64,000 nt of DNA from Aedes albopictus (Eukaryota; Arthropoda; Insecta; Diptera; Culicidae), in contig NC_085137.1 of NCBI RefSeq assembly GCF_035046485.1, positions 318,042,739 to 318,106,738 on the forward strand, in the 5' to 3' direction. A model generated the notes under the pieces. That model made no database searches. It was not told where the DNA came from and saw only the letters and a program-made list of their open reading frames with translations. Shown here one piece after another: positions 21,501-31,000 of this stretch. A program made the translations under genes and the position numbers. How positions within the stretch are numbered: the stretch's first letter is position 1; the number at the start of each line of letters is the position of its first letter.

Positions 21501-22740
21501 ATCCCACCTTAAGCACGTTCAGTGCTTTTGCCGTGTGGTCTCCCAGTAAACAACGTTGACCACCCTCGACTACATAAAACTTCGCAACCGCCTTGTTTTC
21601 CCCTGCTTCTACCTCTGCGCTGAAGGTCCCGGCAATTTTCATCGGTTGCTTACTAGCATAACCGATGAGCGACCGATCGGTGTTTGTAGTCATGTCCATT
21701 GCATTTACGTTGGCCTGTTTTAATTGTTCCCACACCTCTTTAGTGATGATATTTGCATCTGATCCAGAATCGATCGTCATAGGTACTTGAACTCCACCAA
21801 CTTTGAATGTGAATACGTTTCCGCCCATAGCATAGAAAACGTAGTCTTTCGATTGTTCTTTCTCGCTTTCTTCGACTACCGCACGGATCCGCTTAGCCTT
21901 AGGGTACGATGTTGGGTTATCTAATCGTCGCTTTAGCCCGCCGTTACTGTAGCATCTCTTTGCCCAGTGTCCGATTTTACCGCAAATGGCACATTTCGTT
22001 TGCTTGGCTGGACAATCGCTGCTTCCATGTACGTGTCCGCGACGGCCGCATCCGTAACAGGTGAACCGGTTAGTTTGGTAATTCCTGGGTTGAATGAAGG
22101 GTTGACGTTTGCTTGGTGGAAAATCACTTCGATATGGCCGATGCGACACTGCATACACATCCTGTTCCTGGCGTACAGCAGGCCGGCTAAGCTTTCTCGA
22201 CTGTTGATGTGACTCGGCTATACTAGTGCCCAACCAAATAACTTCTTCCAACGGCCGATCTTTCTGCAACAGTTTCGTTCGTAGCTCTTCTGAATTGCAT
22301 CCTTGGGCAATTTGGTCGGCCATGAGTTCGTCAACGACCTCCGGGTGATAATTGCACCTTGCAATTTGTTTTCGCATTCTCATGACGAAGTCCGTAAATC
22401 TCTCCCCCTGGTGTTGTTTTATTTGGTGGAACAGATGCCTTTCATACGTCTTGCGGCGGAAAGGCTCGAAATATTTATCGAGGCAATTGATCGCTACGTC
22501 ATAAAAAGGTGGATCGATTGTAACGTGGGGCACCTGGCTAACTCCCGGAAGGTGACGAAGTAGTTCTTGCAACCCTGGTCCACCAAGGTATGCCAGCTGT
22601 GCTCGTTTGTCTGATTGCTTCTCTACGCCGTGTGCCAAAAAGAATGATTCCAGGTCTAATTTCCAAGTTTCCCACTCGGTCGGCAATCGACTTGTCTCGA
22701 TGGTAACATCAAAGGGCTTTATTCTGCTGTGCAACGCCAT
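18598..22740 (-). CDS. gag-pol polyprotein of Ty3/gypsy retrotransposon, 1380 aa
   Basis: Single ORF, starting at the first ATG (22740) after the leader. Order along the protein: Gag-like region 1-225; two CCHC zinc knuckles at about 228-264 (CYGCGRRGHVHGSSDC, CAICGKIGHWAKRC); aspartic protease with DSG near 324; reverse transcriptase about 450-690 with active-site YLDD near 629; RNase H with TDAS near 778; integrase zinc finger H-H-C-C near 990-1026; integrase core with D near 1054, SDNGPQF near 1108 and the E of NDEVERANKT near 1145; variable C-terminus to 1380. The order RT-RNase H-IN is that of Ty3/gypsy. Between the RT helices preceding RYKRLMFG there is an abnormal 33-residue hydrophobic stretch (about 564-596) that matches a 97-bp GT...AG segment. 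Otherwise all catalytic motifs look present. There is no env ORF. Confidence 0.95.
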   Translation of the reverse strand: MALHSRIKPFDVTIETSRLPTEWETWKLDLESFFLAHGVEKQSDKRAQLAYLGGPGLQELLRHLPGVSQVPHVTIDPPFYDVAINCLDKYFEPFRRKTYERHLFHQIKQHQGERFTDFVMRMRKQIARCNYHPEVVDELMADQIAQGCNSEELRTKLLQKDRPLEEVIWLGTSIAESHQQSRKLSRPAVRQEQDVYAVSHRPYRSDFPPSKRQPFIQPRNYQTNRFTCYGCGRRGHVHGSSDCPAKQTKCAICGKIGHWAKRCYSNGGLKRRLDNPTSYPKAKRIRAVVEESEKEQSKDYVFYAMGGNVFTFKVGGVQVPMTIDSGSDANIITKEVWEQLKQANVNAMDMTTNTDRSLIGYASKQPMKIAGTFSAEVEAGENKAVAKFYVVEGGQRCLLGDHTAKALNVLKVGFDVDAVETNPKTFPKIRGVVIEIPIDQDVQPVQQAYRRPPIALEPKIEEKLRCLLEMDIIEPAPGPSPWISPVVPVMKDSGEIRLCIDMRRANQAVLRETHPLPLVDELLGSVSGAVRFSKIDIKDAYHQVEISERSRPITTFIKKNRAFSGRLINQIKKCSELLLFGQYIGFLICIFKLLSFRYKRLMFGVSCAPELFQKVMESIVAGLDGVIVYLDDAIVHGSSIEEHDRRLAAVLQRFSEYNILLNEKKCVYGVECLEVLGHQLSVQGVKPTESRIAAIQNFREPRNLSELRSFLGLICYVGRFVPNLASLTDPLRELLRSKVQFNWTSEKSSAFQKIKDEICKIHHLGFFNPQDNTKLITDASPTGLGAVLLQEDAQGTSRVIAYASKALTELEKKYFQTEREALSLVWGVERFYLYLLGIQFTLVTDCKALKFLFNPRSKPCARIERWVLRLQAYTFKVEYVPGPDNIADALSRLSVPESATFDEPTEGYIRNIVEQAVPKAVTIEEVTNDSSNDETIQAVLEALQEGQRDNIPKEFKPYMNELCSAEGVLLRGNRLVIPTKLQERIITLAHEAHPGMAAMKRRLRQKVWWPQMDKQVESCVKRCKECTLVSCLGAPEPLKRTKMPDKPWTDIAVDFMGPLPSGHSLFVIVDYYSRFTEAVVMRSITAARTIEALHETFSRFGLPESIRSDNGPQFISDEFKSYCEEYGITLLRTTPYWPQANDEVERANKTILKHLKISQETDNNWMWDLRSFLLMYNSTPHASTGVAPSTLMFGRLFRDKLPAFGEKTLRTDQEAVCDRDWERKLKDAEYTNTRRQAKSSELREGDVVVCKRMTKENKLSTTFAPEEYEIRELNGSDATLRSFETNREVHRNVAHLKRLPSHQSNQSQTPGDSTPAPETSSTTSSAANNESLDVPPSVQDESIAIDEDIEPINITRPTRTQRRPAYLNEYHTDAVCDYSE
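20951..21047 (-). other. 97-bp intron-like insertion in the gypsy reverse transcriptase
   Basis: On the minus strand the segment starts GTAGAC after TTTTCAG and ends CATTTAG before GTACAAA, so it has GT...AG ends and a pyrimidine-rich 3' end. The codons it adds (33 residues with a neighbouring 2-nt A-run difference) encode a hydrophobic peptide placed just before the conserved RYKRLMFG motif, where related elements have none. Whether it is spliced cannot be told from DNA. Alternatives are a random insertion with short flanking duplications (CAGGTA-like on both sides). Confidence 0.5.
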
Positions 22741-24426
22741 CCTGTAAAATCATTAGTTTTGTTTTTTTTTTTTTTACCCTAAAACGCTGAATACAAGTTG
22801 TTCATATGCCTCAAATAATGTTGATGTGCATTCTCCAGTGATATCATATACGTTTATAATAATTGCTGTAGTAACCGATTATACCAAATAATAACAGATT
22901 TAAATAAACCACACAAAATACCTCAACCATTCATCGTTCAAAAGGTGATTCACTGCGTTTTGTCGTGCATACATTTACCAGAAAATAATAAAAGGTTTGA
23001 CTTACCTGAGCTGCTTATACAACCTTGCATAGCTCGTTAGGTAACGAACTTCATTGATGGCCCAACACCAAGAAATCCTCAACAGGTCACTCTGCAATCT
23101 TTCAAAACATTATTCACATTTTTTTAATATTTCCACTACTTCTAGTTGTGTACAACTGTTTTTTTCTGGTACATAACCTTATCTCCCGTGTTTAGACTAA
23201 CAAACAATAACATCTTATCTTTTCACTGGTACAAAACCAATACTTTTTTCCCTTTGGTGCACAACCACTTTTTTTACGATTGCATTGGCAACCCTTCTTC
23301 AGCACCCAACATGTTGTTGTAAACCAACAAGGGATTCACCATGTACATACATATGTACTACATACATAACGAATCATCTACAGTAGCATTGGTACAAAAC
23401 CATTCCTCCGCACACATCACACTGAACAATCATAACACCTTTCAATATGGTAACCAACACACTCTCGCTTCCATTCTTTTTTTTTTCACCGCGGCGAGCT
23501 TCTCTGAGTGATACAAACCAACTCTCTCTCTCTTATTCAGAAACACATTCGAAGACATTGATGCCATTTCAGTCGTATTCATCACTTTCGGTTTTCCAGC
23601 CCTTAACTTTCTACCACTACCACATTGAAAATCTTCCCATTTCGCACCTGTTGAATTTTCCTCCACCACTAACGCTCGCTGTATTCCCAATGATTTGTTT
23701 CTTTTTTTTTTTCCCTCATGGAACATATCCATTTTATTGGTACAAAACCACGCAGAGAATCTTTTCACATCTGTAGTGTTCAACTTCAACTGGCGCTCCA
23801 ACACGGTAATCGCTTTCTAACACAAATCAACACCCATGCATTATTCCTTTTCTTCTCGAGCCATATTCGCTATCCATTCGCAAGGTCGGCAGTTTTTTTC
23901 TTCCACACTACTTACCCAATGAGAGTATATTACAGGTGGGGAAGAAGAAGAGTTGGCTATGTATTAGTAAGCAAAGAAAAATGTAAACACAAATAGTGAC
24001 GTCACTATTTGACACGCGTTCTTATGGGAGCTCGCTTTGCTTGTAGTAGTGACATGTTTTGCACCAGACACGGATCTCACACACACGAAGTATGGTCTTC
24101 CCCACCTCTATTAGACTCTCATTGCTACTTACCCCCACTGAGAATGCACATCAATGATATTTACCGCTGTTACACCACTACATTTGAGGCACATAAATAT
24201 TTTCTCTTTTCTTTCACTCACTTACTCTCGCAGATCGGCTCGTCGCGCTACGGGAAAATTTTCACTGCCAATTCAAAATGGCCGCTTTTTTTTCAGCCGA
24301 TGCTGGACGCTATCGCTAAATACGCATTCGCACGGCTTGACAATATCTCCTGAAAATAACATTTTTCCACCAAGAAACACAAAACTATCACTGTTCAAGA
24401 ATTAGTTTTATCCCGTCGTCGCCAAA

Positions 24427-24958
24427 TGTCGGATCGATCGAGTAATAAACCTATAATTTCCTGATAAAAACTTACTTTATTCTTTAACCTCGCGGCCACG
24501 ACGTCGCGCTGTCCGTCCGTATCCAGCGGGGTAGCGCGGACGTCAACCACGAATAGATGTGCCGTAGTCCACATAAATTTGACATGTTTGGGAAATTGAC
24601 ACTTTTGGGCACTCTGACAGATCTGGGATGAGTACGACATTTGCGAATTAGTCATTACCATAAGTTATTACTTAAGTAAAACGTGTAAAACTAGCAAAAG
24701 GTTACCAAAATTTTGGCGTGCAATCGTTCGAAATTACACGACAACGCGGAGATAGCAAATAAATCAGTAAGAAATTGTGTAATGCATCAATTTTCAACAC
24801 AAACCATTTTGAACGTGTTTTTGTTGTGAGCTACGGGGATTCTGCCTTTTGCTGGCCCCCTGTCCGTATCTCTAACTGACTGATCTCGTCAGGAAGTGTT
24901 GCCAAATCTCTGATTATGTTAATTATGTATTTCATAAAGGGCCTAGTTGGCTCCGACA
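24427..24958 (-). repeat. 5' LTR of the gypsy element, carrying a hAT insertion
   Basis: It is 532 bp; subtracting the 339-bp hAT element and its 8-bp duplication leaves exactly 185 bp, the size of the other LTR. Confidence 0.92.
24524..24862. mobile_element. 339-bp non-autonomous hAT element in the gypsy 5' LTR
   Basis: Ends CAGCGGGG and CCCCCTG with the 8-bp target duplication TCCGTATC at 24516-24523 and 24863-24870. Eight-base duplications and CAG...CTG ends are typical of hAT. No ORF of note. It postdates the gypsy insertion. Confidence 0.85.
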
Positions 24959-24963
24959 GGAAC

Positions 24964-25560
24964 CTGCAAGGAACTTACTCTTATGGGTTTCCAACAAGGA
25001 ACCCCTTTCCGAAATTTGCTGAAAGATATGACTTTCTAGCAAACAAAAAAACTTTTGAAGAATCTCTAGAAAAAAAAAAAACTGGAGGTATCTTCTTGGG
25101 AATCTTGGAAGGAAACTTCTGAGGAAGAACTTTTCGGCAGCAGTTTCTTTCGGGGAATTCTGTAGCAGTTCTATCTTCTGGCAATTTCTTCCACCACCAA
25201 TAAACAACGAAATCCTCCAACAATTCATTCTGGGGAAGCGTCTTGCATTCCTTGCCAGGGTATCAGGCAGAGATTCATTCTGGGGAATCCTCTAGCAATT
25301 TAATTTCCAACAGCATCTCCCGGGAATCGTTCCATCCTGAATTAGCTGACAATTTCTGCCGCCACAATGCTTCTTCCGAGAAGTCATCCTGCAGTTTATG
25401 CCGCAGATTTCTTCCGCAATTACTTCGGGGAAATCCCCCAACCATTCGTCACGAGGAATTCTCCAGTACATATATCCTTTCAGGGAATCCAGGATTTTTC
25501 ACAAAATACACAAAATATTAACATCCGCCGCAACGTCCTGAATAAATTTGCTGTCTGTTA
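24964..25560. repeat. degenerate GGAATTC/TTCC-rich minisatellite relic
   Basis: Irregular repeats of GGAAnnTTCTGGGGAA type at roughly 25-30-bp spacing, similar in flavour to the arrays at 16-18 and 51-61 kb. The gypsy element inserted between this and the array to its left, so both may once have been one array. Confidence 0.5.
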
Positions 25561-25660
25561 TTGTTTACACTGAAATAGACCAACCAATTTAGAACAACCG
25601 GTGCGTTCGCGAGCAGTTTGGTCTATTTTCTTTGGTCTATTCAATTTGGAACGGTCCAAA

Positions 25661-25735
25661 ACACTAAGTTGAAGCGAGGCAGGCTAAGTCCCAGTGGGGA
25701 CGTCGAGCCATAAAGAAGAAGATGATGATGTGGTC
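25661..25735 (+). mobile_element. 3' fragment of a Feilai-like SINE
   Basis: AACACTAAGTTGAAGCGAGG...GGGGACGTCGAGCC followed by AAGAAGAAG matches the 3' end of the SINE at 10263-10481. The 5' part is absent. Confidence 0.6.
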
Positions 25736-25896
25736 ACGTGTTGTGAAAACTAGGAAGAAGATAAACGGCTTTTTCAATCGGTTTCTATTATTATTAATAT
25801 TTGTTCAAGACACTACTACTCCTGTGGCAAACGTGTCCGGCAAACGTATTCACTACTAATTTACATTTAGGGTACTGATTGATTTACATTGCATTA

Positions 25897-27560
25897 AGGT
25901 CTGTATCCGCAATAATCCGGACACAGAAACACGGCTGTAACTCTGCAATGGATCGATAAAATTGGCCAAAATTTTCAGAGTTTCCTCTTTGGTGTATGTT
26001 TATTTTTTGAGCAAAATTTGATGAAGATCGGTGCGATACTTTTAATTATAGCTCAAAAACAAAAAGAGGCACATTCAAGCATTTTGTACAATCATGACCA
26101 ATTTTCATCTGCATGGCTGATGGTTCTTTTCCACTGCAGTCCAAAGTACAGTTAGGATAATGATGAAATTTCGTGAGCAGTTATGATATACATTCATACT
26201 TCGTCGGTGTTCATACTTTTTCTTGCCAAATTTCATCAATTTTGATCAACTGGTTGGATAGCTATCACTGCTGATGTGGGTGAGTGTTTGCGAATATTTT
26301 CCGTATTTTTCATATGCTATATATGCCTATTCATAACTATCGAATACCTCTGCCAATTTTTATGAAATTTTCACAAAAAATAGGTCATCATGTATATTAG
26401 AGTGGGTCAACGTTGTATGGAGAAACTTTAAATTTGACCGCGTCAACCCGGAACAAAGCTTTTTTGACTCCTTTTTGCGTCCAAAACAACTGTGCAAAAT
26501 TTGGGAGCGATTGGTTGCGTCCCCGTATTCCGCATTGTGATTGAAATTTGTATGGATGTTAGTATGGGAAAACGTACTTTTTTGCATTTTACTCATAAGT
26601 TGAATTCTTTTGCCTAATACCGTTTAACTAATGACGTTAAAGTATAGCCTAGGATATACCGAAAAACTTTGCCGAAGACCGCAAAGTGATCCGACGCTTG
26701 TGAAAAAAGTTATTCGCTTGGTAACTTAGGCCAAAAACTGAGATTTTATTATTGATGTTATTCCTTTACATGTTAAATGATAAGCACCACCAGGCAATCT
26801 GTGCGTTATAACTTTTTTCACAAGTGTCGGATCACTTTGCGGTCTTCGGCAAAGTTTTTCGGCATATCCTAGGCTATGCTTCAACGTCATTAGTTAGATA
26901 GTTTTAGACGAAAAATTTCAATTTATGAGAAAAATGCAAAAAAGCACGTTTTCCCATACTAAATTCCATACAAACTTTAATCGCAAAGCGGAATACGGGG
27001 ACGCAACCAATCGCTCCCAAATTCTGCACAGTTGTTTTGGACGCTAAAAGGAATCGAAAAAGCATTGTTCCAAAAAATCGACTTTGTTGACCCAGTCTAA
27101 TGTATATATTATGTTCGCAAAATTTCATGATTATTGGAATAGTACTTTCAACAATACAATCGGAACAATAAGAGGTGCTCACTAATTGCTGTCGAAAGGG
27201 CTAAAACCACGGTTATTCCCAATACGTGTTTTGACTATAAAATTGTTGATAGTGCATCGATTTGTTTTTGAAGTTTTGCCGATGCAGTAGATGTATATTG
27301 AAAGTGAAAGGTTTGTGCTCAAAGTTTCAAAAGTTACAGCGCTGACATGCTAAACCAGGTGTTGTACAACATTCATTTGCACACGTTTTACTGTTACATT
27401 GCTACAACAAAAAGAACAGCACCGATTTACATCAAATTTTGCTCAAATAATAAACATACACCAAAGAGTTTTTAGTGAAAATTTTGGCCAATTTTAAATA
27501 TCGATCCATTGCAGAGTTACAGCCATGTTGCTGTGTCCGGATTATTGCGGATACAGACCT
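25897..27560. mobile_element. TA-flanked Tc1/mariner-type element, 1.66 kb with a nested insert
   Basis: TIR AGGTCTGTATCCGCAATAAT (continuing CCGGACACAG) at the left is matched by its reverse complement at the right, with TA on both flanks (25895-25896, 27561-27562). Symmetry continues for about 130 bp. No transposase ORF. The element without the nested copy at 26398-27099 and its duplication would be about 954 bp. Confidence 0.75.
26398..27099. mobile_element. 702-bp hAT-type fold-back element, 8-bp TSD ATGTATAT
   Basis: TAGAGTGGGTCAAC at the left and GTTGACCCAGTCTA at the right are flanked by ATGTATAT at 26390-26397 and 27100-27107. The arms are near-palindromic along most of their length (for example GAAAAACTTTGCCGAAGACC near 26660 and its reverse complement near 26840). 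No ORF. It is nested in the Tc1-type element. Confidence 0.78.
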
Positions 27561-27749
27561 TATTTGGAATTAAATTTGAATTATAAACGTTGTCTTTAAG
27601 GAATTTCAAAGTTTTTGTTTCTCCTTATGCATCAAATACTAAGATTTCACCAAAAGATCCGTTAGTACCACAACTTGTTCGTTGTCCGGTTTAGCCTCTA
27701 CAATCTATTAAAATATTTTGAACCGTAAGCTGAGCCCTCAATAGTTACA

Positions 27750-28110
27750 CACAGGCGGAAGCTTCTTGCTGATTATATACGAATGGGTTAGACAAGAGTG
27801 TCCTATTCAGGCCCTTGTCAGAATCCGTTGTTTTGAGGCACATTTACGATCCGTTTATTTAATAGACAATGATTCTATTTTCCGTAACTGCAATTCGTTC
27901 TCTCATGTTGACCAGATATTCCGCTATATTATGGCCTTTCGGTGTCGGGATATCGAGTTTTTGCTTGTTGCGAACTTGTTTGGCCAGTGCGTCTGCTCGT
28001 TCATTTCCGTTGATACCACAGTGACCTGGGATCCAGCAAAAGGTGATGTTCTGTTCCGTTGTCTACTGCCTGCATCCATGAATATCTCGACCAACATTCA
28101 TGGATGGCGT
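27750..28110 (-). pseudogene. degenerate non-LTR retrotransposon, RNase H domain fragment
   Basis: On the minus strand the frame around 28050-27880 reads FCWIPGHCGINGNERADALA, the C-terminal RNase H signature of I/R1/Loa-type non-LTR elements, followed by KQVRNKQKLDIPTP. In-frame stops interrupt it upstream and downstream, and neither the RT nor a 3' tail is seen. It is a dead fragment in the prefoldin intron. Confidence 0.75.
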
Positions 28111-28417
28111 CTAGACAACTAGCGGAAGGCTACGGGTTCTACATTGGCATTTCCTCCCCGAAATTGATAAGTTCTAGCACCAGCCTTCCTCAAGGAATTT
28201 GTTTTGAAGTGAGTACACAGGAGTACCTATATTATCTGAGCTTCCGCCTCTAAATAGTTATAGCCATCGAGTAAAAACCCCAAAAATGGAATCAAAACAC
28301 TTTGAACTTGAAAGTGCATTTGAGGTTATGCGTTGAAAAAGTATTCCAATTTGCCAGGAAACGGAAAGCAGGAAGACGATCACTCAACCAAATCCGGAAT
28401 TTTCCACCCCAACTTAC

Positions 28418-28587
28418 TTGTGTTCCTTGAGGTCCATCTCCAGCGTGTTGAGATTGTTGATCAAATTCCTCTGTTGATTTCGCAGCTGCTGAAACTCGGC
28501 ATAGATTTCCTCCTGTGATTTTTTGTCCTTTGGTTTTCCTCCGCTGGTACTGCTGCTGGTTGTTATCTGTTGCGTGGTGGCGGCCAT
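28418..28587 (-). CDS. PFDN2: prefoldin subunit 2, exon 1 (N-terminal 56 residues)
   Basis: The ATG is at 28587-28585 in a good context (GTTTCGAAACG-ATG-GCC on the minus strand). The exon encodes a low-complexity Thr/Ser start (MAATTQQITTSSSTSGG), a Lys-rich linker, then SQEEIYAEFQQLRNQQRNLI and NNLNTLEMDLKEH, the first coiled-coil helix of a beta-type prefoldin. It ends with AA followed by GTAAGT (28418/28417), matching the acceptor phase of exon 2 at 12682. The NLNTLEMDLKEH-K-TVIDTLK junction is exactly where the family has a continuous helix-loop, which is strong support for the pairing despite the 15.7-kb gap. Confidence 0.93.
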
Positions 28588-28720
28588 CGTTTCGGAAGGT
28601 TCTACAACGGTTTCGAATCACAGCTAACTGGGCAAGTCGGAAGTGGGTCTGGCACGCACTTTGCGGGTGGATAATCCGAGAAAGAAACTGAAAATTTTCG
28701 ACTCCAACCAACCGGGAGGG
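28588..28720 (-). promoter_or_regulatory. PFDN2: 5' UTR and possible initiator of prefoldin subunit 2
   Basis: The minus strand carries TTTTCAGTTTC near 28692-28683, an initiator-like TCAGT about 100 nt upstream of the ATG. No TATA box is evident, in keeping with a housekeeping gene. From here to about 29320 there is AT-rich DNA with two copies of a TTTGACGTTT-like motif and no gene seen. Confidence 0.35.
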
Positions 28721-29327
28721 AATGAAATCACAAGTGCACCCTCTTTTGTGGTGTTTTCGGTGTGCGGTGTACGGATGAGAAAAAATGAGAAAACGTCAAA
28801 CTGTTGCTCACTTTTGACGTTTCGTTTTTGTGGTTCGTTTTGCTCAAATCGAGGGGATCAACTTTGTCATTTCTGCATTTGAATCTGGTACTTCCCACAA
28901 TTTCTCTCTGAAGTTTCTCTCATTTTCCCGAACCACGCATCGTTTTCACGGCGTGTGTATGGGAAAGGTTTATAACAAAAAATTGGGCATCGCCAAATTT
29001 TTCGCTATTCAAAAATAGAGACTTCCAGCTTTCATTTGCACGGTCCCTCAAAAAAATCCACCGAGGGATCTCGAACAACTTTTTCAGAATACTGTTTTTC
29101 CCCATACAAAATGAACGGTTCCAAATTAATCCCTATTTCTACTTAACAAACATACCCAATTTTTGTATGAAAAAGTTCCCCCGATGGAATATTTCGATGT
29201 TGGGCTTGAATGAAAGCTAGTAGCGTCAACTTTCACGTAACGTAAAAATTAGCGATGCCTATTTTTTTGTAATAAATTTCTTATACCAGACACACCGTGT
29301 TTTTCCAGCCGCGAGAGCAGCAGCAGA

Positions 29328-30029
29328 CCAACGTATCTAAATACCCAAGGTAAGAGATTCCCGCAAATGTCAAAAATGAGACTCACCAACACATCTGCGT
29401 TAGTTATGAAAAGTTGGTGTTTTTACACTAAAATGTCATTATTTCAGCAAAGTTTGTGAAGTTTTAGTAGTTTGGATGTTTCTAAATGCTGAAAAAATAT
29501 GTTTCGAACCAATTAAAAAAAAATTGTTACCGATTTTCAAATTGCGATATTTCCTGTTTTATTGCATGGAAGTCACTTTTAATCCAGTGAGATGCAATTA
29601 AATAATTGCTTCTATGATGGGAGTGCTTAATTTCTTAAGAAAGTTTGCTAAATAGTGATGCGCCCATACAAATCAGCACAAAACAGGCCAAACATTTCAA
29701 TAGGTCCTATCTGCATTTGAGAGGCTCTCTTTGTTCACTTTCTCTTTCAGTTATTGCAATGTAATGGTACAATTTTCCACTATTTTTGCAGTACAAATCA
29801 AAAGACGATTGTTTTGACCATCGTTCAATGCAAGGAGACAATCATAATACAAATAAACAGCTGAGATATTAACAAAAGAGAGGGAAACCAAAGAGAGCCT
29901 CTCTTCTGCAGATAGGACCTTTAGACATGTTTGGCCTGAAATTTCATAACTATTTTTTGCTTTTTTCCTTTTCTCACTAATCCGCGAATATTAGCGGGAA
30001 TCTCTTACCTTGGTATTTAGATACTTTGG
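29328..30029. mobile_element. 702-bp MITE between the divergent genes, TIR CCAAnGTATCTAAATACC
   Basis: The left end CCAACGTATCTAAATACC and right end GGTATTTAGATACTTTGG are inverted repeats, and the symmetry extends through AAGGTAAGAGATTCCCGC. CAGCAGA is repeated at 29321-29327 and 30030-30036, a 7-8-bp duplication. Inside, AGGTCCTATCTGCA/TGCAGATAGGACCT and GAGAGGCTCTCTTTG-like arms also face each other. No ORF. Confidence 0.72.
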
Positions 30030-30051
30030 CAGCAGACGACGATGAAGCATC

Positions 30052-30619
30052 CAGGGGTAGAAGCTGACTGTCAACTGGGAACAAATTGCGCCTACCCTCT
30101 ATCATGTTTTAGAACCAGTAAAAAGACGTAACTGCCAAACAAGAAAAGTTCAATTTTCGATTGCAAAACTGATTTTAATACAGTTTTATCATGCTAAAAG
30201 CAAGTCAGCATGTGATTCAAACATAAAGAATGTTATATTCAGCATATTAGATTAAAAAATGTCATTCCGAAAAAATCATTATTTTGTTTTCACCATTATG
30301 AAATATTGACCTCTACTCTAGTTTGTTTTTGTTGTTGTTTTGTTTGAAGTGCAAAAATCGGTTGAAAATTGAAAACTCCCTGAGCCATTATTTTTCTCCA
30401 ATGTGAGAATAATTCAACACTATGATTCAAGAAATTTCGATAATTACCGAAAACACTGATCATAAGCATCAAAATCGAGAGAAAAACACTGATGTTTATG
30501 CTACTGTTGATGTTTATAAAACCATTAAACAAAAGATGTTTACAAATTAGAACCAACAGTAGATGGCGCGCAGGTGGGCATGTTTGGGTAGGCGTAAAGG
30601 GTAGGATCTTCTACCCCTG
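30052..30619. mobile_element. 568-bp non-autonomous hAT element, copy 1 (SPT small subunit promoter)
   Basis: Ends CAGGGGTAGAAG and CTTCTACCCCTG with the 8-bp target duplication GAAGCATC at 30044-30051 and 30620-30627. It looks identical in sequence and length to the copy at 37121-37688, including an 86-codon non-significant ORF. It lies immediately upstream of a probable initiator (30646-30650) of the SPT small subunit gene. Confidence 0.9.
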
Positions 30620-31000
30620 GAAGCATCTGGTCTGGTCACCTACTGTCAGTGTGTGGCACGAATCGAACGAACGTGCGAAGCTTATCAAAATATTCCGTGC
30701 CAGAATAATTTATGCGGTTCCCGACGAAATAGTGCCGTCGTCGTCTTCAAGAGTGATAAATTTATTCGCGGTGACCTTATCTCGCGCTCCTTTGCTACTC
30801 GAGCGGTGTCATTGTATGATAAATAACTAGAAAGAATTCAATTTTTCGAGGCAGAGGGCAATTCTTACTTCGTGCTGTTTCCGTCGTCGCTGAGTCGTGC
30901 CGCATCCGGAAAAGGAAAGTAGCGGAATCGCCCTGTCCAGACACAACTATTTTTGGGCGGGACCTACTTCTACCCCATTAGCGGAAAACGACAGCCCACC
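30620..31000 (+). promoter_or_regulatory. SPTSSA: probable core promoter and 5' UTR of the SPT small subunit gene
   Basis: CTGTCAGTGTGTGG at 30644-30657 contains the arthropod initiator TCAGT. Downstream sequence to the ATG is CpG-rich with no upstream splice signals that I can support. The Kozak context CCCACC-ATG-ATG is good. The start site is inferred. Confidence 0.4.

Larger units (their letters stand above)
18407..24958 (-). mobile_element. nearly intact Ty3/gypsy LTR retrotransposon, 5-bp TSD GGAAC
   Basis: Two LTRs (18407-18591 and 24427-24958) flank a 1380-codon gag-pol ORF on the minus strand, with GGAAC duplicated at 18402-18406 and 24959-24963. LTRs start TGTCGGA and end TCCGACA. 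A polypurine tract (TCCCCCC on plus, 18592-18598) adjoins the 3' LTR. TGGCGACGACGGG just inside the 5' LTR (minus strand, about 24424-24412) is a likely tRNA primer-binding site. The leader between ORF and 5' LTR (22741-24426) is non-coding, rich in T-runs and GGTACAAAACC motifs. The LTRs differ at one base that I noticed outside the nested hAT insertion, so the insertion is young. It lies in the prefoldin intron, in the gene's orientation. Confidence 0.95.
12683..28417 (-). other. PFDN2: 15.7-kb intron of prefoldin subunit 2, filled with transposons and minisatellite
   Basis: It is bounded by GTAAGT at the exon 1 side (28417 downwards) and ...CCGCCAG at the exon 2 side. It contains a 24-bp minisatellite, transposon copy B, a 6.5-kb gypsy element in the same transcriptional direction as the gene, a nested Tc1/hAT pair and a non-LTR fragment. 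The only stretches without an identified repeat are about 12700-13146 (nothing seen) and 18111-18406 (decaying minisatellite). Confidence 0.85.

Noticed and set aside
18598..22740. Endogenous virus with env (errantivirus)
   Set aside because: No third ORF lies between pol and the 3' LTR; the stop is within 10 bases of the LTR and polypurine tract.
23442..23804. Plus and minus ORFs upstream of gypsy gag-pol
   Set aside because: Both lie in the T-run-rich leader of the retrotransposon with no family likeness.
24524..24862. Second LTR type or larger LTR
   Set aside because: The excess over the other LTR is exactly a 339-bp insert plus an 8-bp duplication, so it is a hAT insertion.
28292..28711. 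139-codon ORF overlapping prefoldin exon 1 in another frame
   Set aside because: It runs through the splice donor and has no family likeness; the prefoldin frame explains the conservation.
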